A stretch of 64,000 bases of DNA, from contig NZ_PHSU01000006.1 of NCBI RefSeq assembly GCF_002814235.1, positions 1 to 64,000 of the forward strand, in the 5' to 3' direction. The notes beneath the pieces were generated by a model. It was not told the origin of the DNA. It saw only the letters and a list, made by a program, of their open reading frames with translations, and searched no databases. Positions 43,537 through 52,508 of this stretch are shown in pieces (within the stretch, counting starts at the first letter, position 1; every line of letters starts with the position of its first letter). Position numbers and translations under genes: made by a program. Source of the DNA: Pseudomonas sp. QS1027 (GTDB lineage Bacteria > Pseudomonadota > Gammaproteobacteria > Pseudomonadales > Pseudomonadaceae).

Positions 43537-44763
43537 TCAGAAAAAGCTCTTGCCTTCACCACGATAAGTAAGGACACGATCCACCACTCGCCCGTTGCGG
43601 ATCAGTAGCAGTTCGTTGAATCGCTCGCAGAGCTCGCCGGCTTTGGCATGACGGAACAAGACGGGGTCGCCGATCTTTACCGCCGACGCCATGGGGTGAC
43701 GCAAGGGGGTCTGCACCTCGCCAGCGGCCTCGTTGTCAATCAAGGTGCAGTCAGTCGGCAACCAGGGTTTGGGCAAGCGATCTTTGCCGGCCGGCCCTGA
43801 GGCGATGTAGCCGCCCCCGGAGCAGACCATCACACCGTCGTCCTGGGTCCGCGTGACGGTCAGGGCAAATCCGGCGCAAGGGAGCAGTTCAAAAGTTTGG
43901 TAGTGATCGAATAACGTGGGGGCATAGAGCCCGGAACCGGCTGCCAATTCAGTGACCGATGAATCATCGCGGGTGCTTTCGAAACTGCCTGTTCCGCCGC
44001 CGTTTACAAAGCGCAAGGTATGCCCAGCGTCCAGTAGAGCCGTGACAACGTTCTGTCGCCGTGCGTTAACTTCCCGAATGGACCTTCGCTTGAGATAGCG
44101 GATAATTGCATTCTTCAGCGCTTGCCCCGGCACATCGTCCATCAGGCCGGCGATTTGTCCTTCATAGCCCATGAGTCCTTCAAGCACTACGCCTCGGCGC
44201 TCGGCAATCTGGTTGGCCAATTTCAGGGCTGTCGCAACGTCATTGATGGGCGAGCGGTGCACGCCAAAATAAAGCCCTGGGAAATCGGAAGACATGTCCA
44301 GATCGATGGACAGCGGAATGACGATATCTTCGCTCAGCGCTATTTCGTTAATGGTGACGACTTGTGCCAGGTTGTCGACCATCAGGGTGATTGATCGCCC
44401 CCTGCGCAGTTGGGCAGTCACCTTTAAAATGTCCCGGACGTCTACGGTGGGGTAGGCCACGACAATATCGTCGAACCCCTGACTGGCCAGCCAGGCGGCT
44501 TCCGCCGCGGAGTAGCACAGTAGGCCTTTCATGAATGGACCCGCCTCCATGATCGTGCGAATCATTTCCACAGAGCGCACCGATTTCGTCACCAGGCGTA
44601 CAGGGAGGTGGCCTGCACGCAACCTCAAACGCTCCAGATTGATCAATAAATGGTCCAGGTCAATGAAGGCCGCGGGCAGCTGATAGTCAGCCAAAATCCC
44701 ACGGTAGTAGTTGTAATTTCTGGCCGGGCCCGCGAGGGGAAGTTTTGTTTCTACGCAGCTCAT
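43537..44763 (-). CDS. PLP-dependent D-threonine aldolase / D-serine dehydratase-like enzyme
   Basis: This 408-residue protein has an alanine racemase-type N-terminal barrel with the PLP lysine in RLVTKSVRS (Lys60) and a C-terminal DSD-type domain with the metal-ligand pair His and Cys in FRHAKAGELCERFNE. It belongs to the group annotated amino acid deaminase/aldolase. Known members split beta-hydroxy-D-amino acids into glycine and an aldehyde, or dehydrate D-serine. The aldehyde could feed the next gene, an aldehyde dehydrogenase. ATG 44763 has GGAAAG before it. The gene is divergent from the SDR at 45010. Confidence 0.83.
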   Translation of the reverse strand: MSCVETKLPLAGPARNYNYYRGILADYQLPAAFIDLDHLLINLERLRLRAGHLPVRLVTKSVRSVEMIRTIMEAGPFMKGLLCYSAAEAAWLASQGFDDIVVAYPTVDVRDILKVTAQLRRGRSITLMVDNLAQVVTINEIALSEDIVIPLSIDLDMSSDFPGLYFGVHRSPINDVATALKLANQIAERRGVVLEGLMGYEGQIAGLMDDVPGQALKNAIIRYLKRRSIREVNARRQNVVTALLDAGHTLRFVNGGGTGSFESTRDDSSVTELAAGSGLYAPTLFDHYQTFELLPCAGFALTVTRTQDDGVMVCSGGGYIASGPAGKDRLPKPWLPTDCTLIDNEAAGEVQTPLRHPMASAVKIGDPVLFRHAKAGELCERFNELLLIRNGRVVDRVLTYRGEGKSFF

Positions 44764-45009
44764 GGGCTTTCCGCTGGGGTCATCAGATAAAGGATTGGGC
44801 AACTCGCCTCGTTTTGATGAGAGTAATCGGCGGATGGGGACTGAAAAAGGGTGGGGCGGGACCATCTAGGGGTCCGAAAAGGCCACAATCGCCAGGATAT
44901 GAGCATGGCCTGCATGGACTCCAAACTGGCCTCAAGACGATGCCCGGGGGGTAGATCAAGCTCATACACTTGAGGCGTCGAGAACGTCTTGAGTCGAGGA
45001 GCGTCATCA

Positions 45010-45807
45010 ATGAAATATGCGTTGATTACTGGAGCATCCAGAGGCATTGGAGCAGAGTTTGCTAAGTTGTTCGCTCGGGATGGCGTCGGCGTTATTCTGT
45101 GTTCCAGTCCGCGTGGTTTGGATGAGCTGCAGGCGTTGGTGGTGGAGCTCAAGTCGGTATTTAGCGTTGAGGCTTACGGACTTTGCCAGGACCTGTCTTT
45201 GCCTGGTGCGGCCGCAGCACTTATCGCGCAAGTCAATGAATTGGGTTTGCCCATCGAGTACTTGGTGAACAATGCAGGCGTTGGCATCGTCGGCATTGAG
45301 TTCCAGGGTTACGACCAGGCTCAAATGACGGCGATGCTTCAACTTAACGTCGTGACCCTTTCTGAGCTGACGTTGCATTACGTCAAGCAAATGCTTCCCC
45401 GCGGACGGGGGCGGATCCTCAATCTTAGCGCGGCGTCGGGCTATATCGTTCCCCATGGACTGGAAACGGGGTATGCCGCATCAAAGTCTTATGTCATCAG
45501 CCTGTCCGAGGCGCTCTCGTGCGATTTGCGCGGCACGGGCGTGACCTGTACCCATGTCGCTCCCAGTGCAACGAAAACCAGTTTTTTCTTTGATGCGGGC
45601 CTGGTTGATGATCGTCGGCTCGCCAAGTTGGGTTACAGCCAACCTGACGAGGTTGCTCGAGCGGGATATGAAGCCATGCTCGCAGGACGGACGTCTGCGG
45701 TGCCGGGGTTGAGCAATAAAATCATCATTTGGCTCGCCCGTATTTCACCTTCAAAATTATTGACCGGGATCATTTCCGCTTATGTCGTTACACGGAAATT
45801 GGAGTGA
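45010..45807 (+). CDS. Short-chain dehydrogenase/reductase (block B)
   Basis: This 265-residue SDR has the cofactor motif TGASRGIGAE, NNAG, a serine in LNLSAASGY and YAASK. The C-terminal tail (VPGLSNKIIIWLARISPSKL) is like the tails of SDRs acting on membrane-bound keto or hydroxy lipids. Serine and arginine after the first strand (CSSPR) suggest NADP. GAGGAG precedes ATG 45010. It is divergent from the PLP enzyme and convergent with the TetR gene. Confidence 0.87.
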   Translation: MKYALITGASRGIGAEFAKLFARDGVGVILCSSPRGLDELQALVVELKSVFSVEAYGLCQDLSLPGAAAALIAQVNELGLPIEYLVNNAGVGIVGIEFQGYDQAQMTAMLQLNVVTLSELTLHYVKQMLPRGRGRILNLSAASGYIVPHGLETGYAASKSYVISLSEALSCDLRGTGVTCTHVAPSATKTSFFFDAGLVDDRRLAKLGYSQPDEVARAGYEAMLAGRTSAVPGLSNKIIIWLARISPSKLLTGIISAYVVTRKLE

Positions 45808-45884
45808 GCATCCGGTCAGCCATGAGATGACCAGGCCCGGCGTTTTTTGAGCCTGGGCCGATTCAGGCCTGGGATCTGCCGACG

Positions 45885-46562
45885 TCATGTCGTCCCCTCG
45901 GCAGGAACAATGCGGTCCAGATGGCTGGCAATCATCGCGGCGACCATGGCGCACACGTGTTGAGGGTCCAAAGACTCGTCGAATAACAGTTCGACCGTCG
46001 CATGGATCATCTCGACCACAACGCGGGCGACGGTGAAAAGCGTTTGCGGATCGGCGAGCGGGAAGGCCGCGGCCATGGCTTGAGCTTGTGCACTGGCGAC
46101 TCGTCGGTGAGAGTCGAGTCTTACATGCTCCAGCACCGGTACCGCTCGAAGCCCCTTGAGAATCCACATCCCGCCCAAGGTGGCGTGGGTCACCCGATAA
46201 GTATCCAGGATCAGATCCGCGAGGGCCCGCTCCAATACCTGCGGGGAGCTGGTCAGCAGCTCCTGGGTGATCCAGTGGTCGATTCGTTCGTTTTGTTTCT
46301 CCAGCAACCGATCGCCCAGAACGCTCAGCAGCGCATATTTATTCGGGAAATATCGGTAGAGCGCTGGCGGGGTAAGGCCCGCGCGTTCACACACCAGGTT
46401 CGTTGACAAGCGCTCTATCCCGACATCGCAAAGGGTTTGAGCCGTCGCCGCGAGAATTCGCTCGTAGGTTTCGGTTGCCCGCTGTTGCGCAGGAAGTTTC
46501 TTGGGTTCCGGTGCTCCCTCGCCGGTGACGGAGGGGGAGGTTTGGATCTTGAGCTTAGCCAT
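45885..46562 (-). CDS. TetR-family regulator
   Basis: This 225-residue repressor-type protein has an N-terminal HTH (ILAATAQTLCDVGIERLSTN, CERAGLTPPALYRYFPNKYA) and a C-terminal ligand and dimer domain. It is divergent from the operon that begins with the DUF2147 gene, and an inverted repeat in the shared spacer (46628-46664) may be its operator. ATG 46562 has AAGGG upstream; the frame is open to 46625 without a signal. Confidence 0.88.
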   Translation of the reverse strand: MAKLKIQTSPSVTGEGAPEPKKLPAQQRATETYERILAATAQTLCDVGIERLSTNLVCERAGLTPPALYRYFPNKYALLSVLGDRLLEKQNERIDHWITQELLTSSPQVLERALADLILDTYRVTHATLGGMWILKGLRAVPVLEHVRLDSHRRVASAQAQAMAAAFPLADPQTLFTVARVVVEMIHATVELLFDESLDPQHVCAMVAAMIASHLDRIVPAEGTT

Positions 46563-46627
46563 GAGCACCCTTACGAGAAATGAGAGGCAAGAATAGCAGG
46601 GTAAAAAAACAGTTGATTCGCTCATAA

Positions 46628-46664
46628 ATGATAGCTATAACTATCGTGTAGCGATGACTATCAT
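46628..46664. promoter_or_regulatory. Candidate TetR operator
   Basis: ATGATAG at 46628-46634 pairs with CTATCGT at 46641-46647 (one mismatch), and a further CTATCAT at 46658-46664 is a perfect reverse complement of the first. The cluster is in the divergent spacer between the TetR gene (start 46562) and the DUF2147 gene (start 46722). It lies where a repressor could cover both promoters. Confidence 0.45.
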
Positions 46665-46721
46665 AACTGATGCGTCGTTTGTGTGACGGTCTTTCTAAAA
46701 CAAAAAATAAAGGGCACGACT

Positions 46722-47147
46722 ATGAACGCACGGAAATTGCTCCTCCTTTCTCTCGTTTTAATGGGCTGCGCCAATAGCTTTGCGGCGGCGGGTCCTTTGG
46801 AGGCCAAAGGACTTTGGCTCACCGCGGAGAAGGATGCGGTTATCAAGCTTGACGATTGTGCAACCCAGGCCGGCGCCATTTGTGGGCAGGTCGTCTGGGT
46901 GAAGGACATCAGCTCGACCAGCAACGATTGTGGTGTTCGGATCATGCAGTTGGATCGTTATGAGAAGGACGCCTGGCGCGATGGGTGGGTTTACGACCCT
47001 CGCGATCACAAAAAATACAAAGGCGTCGTTCGGGTCAAGGAAGGACATCTCAACGTCAGGGCATTCGTCGGCACCGAAATTCTGGGCCAGACGGAGCAAT
47101 TCGAACGTATCGACACACTGCCTCCTACTCCGGTTTGCAAATTGTAA
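46722..47147 (+). CDS. DUF2147 periplasmic protein
   Basis: This 141-residue protein has a signal sequence (about 1-23, LLLLSLVLMGCANSFAAAG; MGCAN could also be a lipobox). The mature part matches DUF2147: GLWLTAEKDAVIKLDDCATQ, GQVVWVKD, YDPRDHKKYKGVVRVKEGHL, VRAFVGTEILGQT. The family is often found with fatty acid or lipid genes, but its function is unknown. AAGGG precedes the ATG. It is the first gene of the plus-strand block B operon. Confidence 0.82.
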   Translation: MNARKLLLLSLVLMGCANSFAAAGPLEAKGLWLTAEKDAVIKLDDCATQAGAICGQVVWVKDISSTSNDCGVRIMQLDRYEKDAWRDGWVYDPRDHKKYKGVVRVKEGHLNVRAFVGTEILGQTEQFERIDTLPPTPVCKL

Positions 47148-47174
47148 ACCTGACCTTCTTTGTGGGAGAGCTTC

Positions 47175-48056
47175 ATGCGTACACACTCTATCCATTACAT
47201 GATGGCGGCCTTGCTGTTGTCCGGCGCAACCCCTGCACTGTCTTTGGCCGATGAGATGGCCAGCTATGCGGTGGATGTCACCGCACGGGTCAGCTCCGAT
47301 ATTCGCACTCGAGGCGTCTCCGATTCGTTGAATCGACCGGGCGCCAAAGTCACCCTGCAAGTTGCTCATGAAAGTGGCTTGGTGGCCCTGGCCGAGTTCA
47401 CCACCGTCAGCAAAAAGGAGTTTCTGGGCGGAGACGGTGCCGGGGTTTTACTCGCTGGTGGTTATAGGTTCGGCGATCCCGAGGCCTGGCATTTTGGTCT
47501 GGGGCTGGCGAGTGAGATGTTTCCCGGTGCCCAGTTCAAGGCCCCGAATCGATTCGACTTTGACACCTTCACACCGACCGATGTGCGCAGCACTAACTAC
47601 AACAGCCAATTCGCCGTGTTGGAGATCGGGTATGGGGCACTGGAGGGCCGGATCGCCAACGTGCTCTCCAAAACCTATCGCGGTGCCAATACCGGAGGTG
47701 TCTGCGGGGCGATATTGCAGTTCAGCCAAGATCCTACAAAAGGGCTGGCGTGTTATGCCCGAGGGGACCACAACTCGCGTGGTAGCCTGCTCTATGACTT
47801 GGATTACAAGTATGCGCTGGGGATGAATACCACGCTGAAACTGCATGCCGGTTACCAGCAGATCGCCAACTTCGACGAAGCGAATTTCGCCGACTATGGT
47901 GTTGGCCTGGTGCACCGCTGGTGGGGTTTCGACTGGGGGCTTGATTGGGTGACCGCCAAGACTCGAGCGCGAGAGTTGTACCTGGCCGACGATGATGGAC
48001 ATGCGCGGGCGACGGACGACAGTCGTTGGGTCCTTTCGGTTTCCCGTCAATTCTGA
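47175..48056 (+). CDS. TorF-like putative outer-membrane porin, copy 2
   Basis: This 293-residue paralogue of the protein at 38486 shares DVTARVSSDIRTRGVSDSLN, HESGLVALAEFTTVS, GYGALEGRIANVLSKTYRG and the terminal VLSVSRQF. It has a signal peptide (about 1-24, MMAALLLSGATPALSLA). Two copies in two adjacent catabolic blocks suggest that related substrates cross the outer membrane. GGGAG precedes ATG 47175. The kinase gene follows after 10 bases. Confidence 0.8.
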   Translation: MRTHSIHYMMAALLLSGATPALSLADEMASYAVDVTARVSSDIRTRGVSDSLNRPGAKVTLQVAHESGLVALAEFTTVSKKEFLGGDGAGVLLAGGYRFGDPEAWHFGLGLASEMFPGAQFKAPNRFDFDTFTPTDVRSTNYNSQFAVLEIGYGALEGRIANVLSKTYRGANTGGVCGAILQFSQDPTKGLACYARGDHNSRGSLLYDLDYKYALGMNTTLKLHAGYQQIANFDEANFADYGVGLVHRWWGFDWGLDWVTAKTRARELYLADDDGHARATDDSRWVLSVSRQF

Positions 48057-48066
48057 GTACCCTCTT

Positions 48067-49695
48067 ATGACCTCGCTTTTCTTTTCCCGGGAGCCCGAAA
48101 CGGCGACCGGGCTGGAGCAACTCGTCCTCGCGGTCGATCTCGGGACGTCTGGCTGCAAGTGCGCGCTGGTTTCGCTCGAAGGAGAGATCCGCGCGTGGGC
48201 ATTCAACAGTGTGCCCTTGCATGTCAGTGGATTGAGTGCCGAGCAGGAGCCGCAGGATTGGTGGAATGCTTTTATCCGCGGAGCAACCGAGTTGCTCGGC
48301 ACCGATCCGGTCAGACGTCGGCAGGTGATTGCCGTGTGCTGCTCGACCCAAAGCGAGGGGACGGTCTGCGTCGATCGAGATGGGGTGGCCATTGGTCGAG
48401 CGATGCTGTGGCTGGATAAGCGTGGCGCCACTGCCGTCAAGCGTCGTATGGGGGGAGGGCGCTTCAGCCTGGCCGGTTATGCCCCTCTCAAACTCTGGCG
48501 CTCATTGCGTTTGACTGGCGGGGTCGCTTCGTTGTCCGGCATGGATTCGGCCGGGCACATGGCCTACGTTCTTGATCATGAGCCGCTGCGATATGAGCGA
48601 ACCCACAAGTTCCTGAATGTTCTCGACTACATGAACCTGCGCTTGTCCGGTCGATATTGTGCCACGAGCGATTCGATACTGACGTCCTGGATCACGGATA
48701 ACCGCGACCCTCATCGCATTCGCTATGACGACAGTCTGGTACGAGCGCTGGGTATTGACGCAGGCAAACTGCCGGAGCTGGTGGGCTCGACCGAGGTCAT
48801 CGGATCGCTGCTGCCTGAGTTGGCCGATGCACTGGGGCTCTCTCGAGACACCCAGGTAGTGGCGGGTGCCGTAGACACCTCCGCCGTGGCGGTAGGTGCC
48901 GCGGTGACTGATTTCGCCTCGCATCTGTATTTGGGGACATCCTCTTGGGTGGGTGCTCATGTGCCGTTCAAGAAGTCCAGTGTACGTCACCACATCGCAG
49001 CCGTGCCGAGCGCGGTCAAAGGCCGATATCTGGCATTAGCCATGCAGTCGGCTGCGGGGGCGAACCTTTCGTTTTTACGAGACAAGGTCCTGTATCACCC
49101 TGACGAGTTGCTCAGTGATGAGCAACAGCCGGATGTGTATGCCTTGTTGGACCGAATTGCGGCCAGGGTGCCGCCGGGGGCACGGGGGCTGATCTACACG
49201 CCTTGGCTCTGTGGTGAGCGATCCCCGGTGGGGGACCCGAGCCTGCGTGCAGGTTTGTTCAATCTGAAGCTTGAGCATTCACGAGAAGACATCATTCGGG
49301 CCTTCATGGAAGGCGTTGCGCTCAACACACGCTGGATGCTGGAGCCGTTCTCCCGCTTTCTCGGCCAATCGAGTGAGGTGGTCGTGGCCACGGGCGGGGG
49401 CGCCCAATCCAGCGTGTGGTGCCAGATCATGGCCGATGTCACCGGCCATGTGATCCAGCAGCCTCACAATCCCATCCAGACCAATGCTCGCGGTGCCGCA
49501 TTCATCGCTGCGGTCGCCCTTGGAAAATTACAGTTTCATGATTTGCCGGCCCTGCAACGCCCCCATCGGCTGTATGAGCCGTCACGGGAAACGCGGGCTC
49601 TGTATGACGATCGTTTCGCCACTTTCAAGGAGGTCCGCAAGCGGCTTGCTCCGCTCTATCGCCGCCTGAACCCATCGCAGGAGACTGCTCCATGA
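48067..49695 (+). CDS. FGGY-family carbohydrate kinase
   Basis: This 542-residue ATP-dependent kinase has the N-terminal phosphate motif LAVDLGTSGCKCALVSLEGE (Asp24), the substrate region QEPQDWW, a central GAVDTSAVAVG catalytic-Asp segment, and the C-terminal GERSPVGDPSLRAG and VVATGGGAQSSVWCQIMADV motifs. The family phosphorylates sugars, polyols and related hydroxy compounds (xylulose, glycerol, ribulose). Followed directly by a class II aldolase, it could make a phosphorylated hydroxy-ketone or aldehyde for cleavage. The stop overlaps the aldolase start (ATGA). No ribosome binding site is obvious at ATG 48067, so coupling to the porin gene is possible. Confidence 0.86.
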   Translation: MTSLFFSREPETATGLEQLVLAVDLGTSGCKCALVSLEGEIRAWAFNSVPLHVSGLSAEQEPQDWWNAFIRGATELLGTDPVRRRQVIAVCCSTQSEGTVCVDRDGVAIGRAMLWLDKRGATAVKRRMGGGRFSLAGYAPLKLWRSLRLTGGVASLSGMDSAGHMAYVLDHEPLRYERTHKFLNVLDYMNLRLSGRYCATSDSILTSWITDNRDPHRIRYDDSLVRALGIDAGKLPELVGSTEVIGSLLPELADALGLSRDTQVVAGAVDTSAVAVGAAVTDFASHLYLGTSSWVGAHVPFKKSSVRHHIAAVPSAVKGRYLALAMQSAAGANLSFLRDKVLYHPDELLSDEQQPDVYALLDRIAARVPPGARGLIYTPWLCGERSPVGDPSLRAGLFNLKLEHSREDIIRAFMEGVALNTRWMLEPFSRFLGQSSEVVVATGGGAQSSVWCQIMADVTGHVIQQPHNPIQTNARGAAFIAAVALGKLQFHDLPALQRPHRLYEPSRETRALYDDRFATFKEVRKRLAPLYRRLNPSQETAP

Positions 49696-50375
49696 ATCAA
49701 GTACAAGAGCGGATTGTCGAGTTGTCGCAGCGTCTGTCACAGCGCGGTTTCTTTGCCGCTACTGGTGGAAATCTGGCATTGCGCGTTGATGCGTTGCATA
49801 TAGCGGTCACGCCGTCGGCCACGGACTATTTCACCATGCGTGCCGACGACGTCTGCGTATTACGCCTGAAGGACCTGGTGCAAATATCAGGTGAGCGGGC
49901 GCCCTCTGTGGAAAGCGGTCTACATGCCAAAATTCTGCGCAATCGCCCGGACGTGAATTGCAGCATCCACACCCATCAGCCCCTGGCCAGTGCCTGCACG
50001 TTGCTGGGCAAACCCTTGGAAGTCGGTTACCCGCAGCTATGGAAGTCACTGGGCCAACGTATCCCACTGGTGGGTTATGCCCCTTCGGGGACTGGCTGGT
50101 TGGCCAGTAAGTTGGAGCGCGCCATACGCTCGGACCAAAACGCTTACCTGATGCGCAACCACGGTGTGCTGTGTTGCGGCCCCGATATCGATACAACCCT
50201 GGATCGTCTGGAAGATCTCGAGACGCTCTGTCGGGATCATCTGTTGAAACAGATCAAGGCGCACACCCGAGGCCGACCTGAGTCTCGTGCGGCTGTGGCT
50301 CGCTTGATCGACGCTTTGACCTTGGCCTCATCGGCTGCTGTCAGCCCCCAGAATCTTTCAGAGACTCAATCATGA
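49692..50375 (+). CDS. Class II aldolase/adducin-family enzyme (intact)
   Basis: This 227-residue enzyme keeps the zinc ligands: His93 and His95 in CSIHTHQPLAS and His157 in LMRNHGVLCCG, with catalytic Glu74 in PSVESGLH. The N-terminal AATGGNLALRV resembles MtnB and FucA relatives. It should catalyse a retro-aldol cleavage, epimerisation or dehydration of a phosphorylated hydroxy compound. Start and stop overlap the neighbouring genes by ATGA on both sides, so it is translationally coupled with the kinase and the aminotransferase. Confidence 0.88.
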   Translation: MNQVQERIVELSQRLSQRGFFAATGGNLALRVDALHIAVTPSATDYFTMRADDVCVLRLKDLVQISGERAPSVESGLHAKILRNRPDVNCSIHTHQPLASACTLLGKPLEVGYPQLWKSLGQRIPLVGYAPSGTGWLASKLERAIRSDQNAYLMRNHGVLCCGPDIDTTLDRLEDLETLCRDHLLKQIKAHTRGRPESRAAVARLIDALTLASSAAVSPQNLSETQS

Positions 50376-51853
50376 ACGAGCCCCTTCGTCCTTCCACCCT
50401 GTCCCAAATGACCTCACCTGCCGTTTCGCAATGGCCTGATGTGGACTCGTTGTATCGACGCTTCGATGAACTGGTCAAACAACCAATCCGCCCACTGAAG
50501 CGGGATGCGTTGAGCAAGGTAATGAGCTATTTCGACGAACGTTGCCAAGGTTCGAAGCAGCTCGCCGAGGCGGCAAAAAAAGTCATACCGGGTGGTGTAC
50601 AGCATAACCTGGCATTCAATCATCCGTTCCCGCTCGCCATCTCTCAGGCCAAAGGTGCTTACCTGACGGACGTCGACGGTAACCGTTACATCGATTTCCT
50701 ACAGGCGGGTGGGCCGACGTTGCTGGGCTCCAATCACCCGGCCATCCGCGAGCAGGTCAACCGGATTCTTGATGAGTGCGGGCCGGTCACGGGTTTGTTG
50801 CACGAGTACGAGGTTAAGCTGGCGGAGTTGGTCTGCGAGATGATGCCGGGAGTAGACATGGTGCGTCTGCTCGGTTCCGGCACTGAGGCGGTGATGGCCG
50901 CTGTTCGCCTGGCGCGCGCCTACACTCGTAAGAAGTGGGTAATCAAGATCGGGGGGGCTTACCACGGCTGGAGTGACCAGCTTGTCTACGGGATGCGTTT
51001 GCCTGGCACCGGCCGGATGGAAGCGGTGGGCATTCCCCGGGGCGCCACGGCGCACACCCAGGAGAGTCCGCCCAACAACCTGGATGCATTGCGTCGCAGG
51101 TTGCAGATTAACCGCCTGCGTGGTGGCACCGCTGCCGTGATGGTGGAGCCCTTCGGGCCTGAAAGCGGAACCCGTCCGGTACACCCGGACTTCAACCGAC
51201 AGTTACGCAAACTGTGTGACGAGTTCGACACGTTGTTGATTTTCGATGAAGTGGTGACCGGTTTCCGTGCCGGGTTGGGCGGGGCACAAGCCTATTTCAA
51301 CGTCATGCCGGACATTACGGTGCTGGGTAAATGCCTGACCGGCGGATACCCGATGGCCGGTGCCATCGGCGGGCGTCGGGACGTGATGCAACTGCTCGCG
51401 GGCGGTATCGGTACCTCCGCCAGGCGGGCCTTCGTCGGTGGGACGCTGTCGGCCAATCCGCTGTCCTGCGTGGCGGGTTATTACGCGCTGCTGGAAGCGC
51501 GGCGCCTGGATGCGCCTGCCGTGGCCGGGCGTGCTGGTGACCGGATGCGAAAGGGCCTTGAAGACATTATCACCCGTCGAGGCTTGCCGTATGTGGCTTA
51601 TAACATGGGCTCCATCGTTCACTTGCAGACCTCCGGTGTGCTGCTGCTCGACACCAGCAACCCGCTCAAACTGCTCCGGGCGCGCAACGAAGCCAAAACC
51701 CGCAAGCACATGATGGAAGAGATGGGCGCTGCTTATACCGCCCACGGTCTGATCACCCTGGCGGGGAGCCGGATTTATACGAGTCTGGCCGATACCGACG
51801 AGGTCATCGATGAGGCACTCGAGCGATTCGACGCCGTTTTTCAATTGGTGTGA
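50372..51853 (+). CDS. Class III aminotransferase/aminomutase (HemL-like)
   Basis: This 493-residue PLP enzyme keeps GSGTEAVMAAVRLAR, AYHGWSDQ, Asp292 in LLIFDEVVTGFRAG and Lys320 in TVLGKCLTGGYPMAGAIGG, and GGTLSANPLSC. The sequence matches the glutamate-1-semialdehyde aminomutase-like branch, whose members include aminotransferases in secondary pathways. An extra N-terminal segment of about 60 residues precedes the domain. It could add or remove the amino group of the pathway compound. It is coupled to the aldolase gene, and 10 bases separate it from the following gene. Confidence 0.86.
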   Translation: MNEPLRPSTLSQMTSPAVSQWPDVDSLYRRFDELVKQPIRPLKRDALSKVMSYFDERCQGSKQLAEAAKKVIPGGVQHNLAFNHPFPLAISQAKGAYLTDVDGNRYIDFLQAGGPTLLGSNHPAIREQVNRILDECGPVTGLLHEYEVKLAELVCEMMPGVDMVRLLGSGTEAVMAAVRLARAYTRKKWVIKIGGAYHGWSDQLVYGMRLPGTGRMEAVGIPRGATAHTQESPPNNLDALRRRLQINRLRGGTAAVMVEPFGPESGTRPVHPDFNRQLRKLCDEFDTLLIFDEVVTGFRAGLGGAQAYFNVMPDITVLGKCLTGGYPMAGAIGGRRDVMQLLAGGIGTSARRAFVGGTLSANPLSCVAGYYALLEARRLDAPAVAGRAGDRMRKGLEDIITRRGLPYVAYNMGSIVHLQTSGVLLLDTSNPLKLLRARNEAKTRKHMMEEMGAAYTAHGLITLAGSRIYTSLADTDEVIDEALERFDAVFQLV

Positions 51854-51863
51854 GGTGAATTCC

Positions 51864-52484
51864 ATGCGAGATTTACTTCGACAACAATGGCTGGACTTGC
51901 GTCAACGTCTGAGCAGCCAGGTCGCCGCTCATGCCAGTTTCTCCTTGCGTTTACCTGGCGAGAAGGGGATGTGGTGGGGGCGACTGGATAGCCCTGAACC
52001 ACTCAGGATCGACTGGACTGTGGCCCCAGTGGGCGATGCGCAGGCACATGTAGCTATTTATCGGGTACGCCATGATGTGGGTGCGATCCTCCTAGGTGGT
52101 GGAGCATTTGGCAATTGCCTGGCCGATTTTGGCGGCGTCATGCCTATCCTGTTTGATGAGCAGGCGCGGCATCTGGGGCATATGGCTACGCCAGTGGGAA
52201 TGCTCGGTGAGTTGGCCGAAGCCTTGCGTCTGGGTGGTAATGCGGTACTGGTCAGGGGAGTACCTGCTTGCCTGGGGGCCACGGGCACACGCATGGCGCT
52301 CAATGCCGAATTATTTGAGAAGTGCGCTAAAGCCTACACCCTGGCTGAGGCCACGGGTGCTCGGATCACGCACTTGCCTTGGTGGGTGGCATTTATCGCC
52401 AATGGTCGATTGATGAAAGACGAGAAGAGGGCGGCGCGCTGTTTTGCCAACGGCCAACTCCCTCCAGAAAGTCGGGGCTACTGA
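51864..52484 (+). CDS. Class II aldolase homologue without metal ligands (probable pseudoenzyme)
   Basis: This 206-residue protein has the class II aldolase layout. VAIYRVRHDVGAILLGG corresponds to the strand before the metal site, PILFDEQARHLGHMA to the next segment, and GNAVLVRGVPACLG to the segment holding the third histidine. The H-x-H pair is replaced by GGG (residues 78-80) and NHG by GVP, so it cannot bind zinc as the family does. The frame is clean, with GAGGTG before ATG 51864. It follows the intact aldolase by two genes and may be its partner or regulator. Confidence 0.75.
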   Translation: MRDLLRQQWLDLRQRLSSQVAAHASFSLRLPGEKGMWWGRLDSPEPLRIDWTVAPVGDAQAHVAIYRVRHDVGAILLGGGAFGNCLADFGGVMPILFDEQARHLGHMATPVGMLGELAEALRLGGNAVLVRGVPACLGATGTRMALNAELFEKCAKAYTLAEATGARITHLPWWVAFIANGRLMKDEKRAARCFANGQLPPESRGY

Positions 52485-52508
52485 ATCATCTATAGAGGCT
52501 CAACGCTC

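Noticed and set aside
47448..48440. Open frame of 330 codons antisense to the porin and kinase genes
   Set aside because: It spans two well-supported genes and lacks a ribosome binding site.
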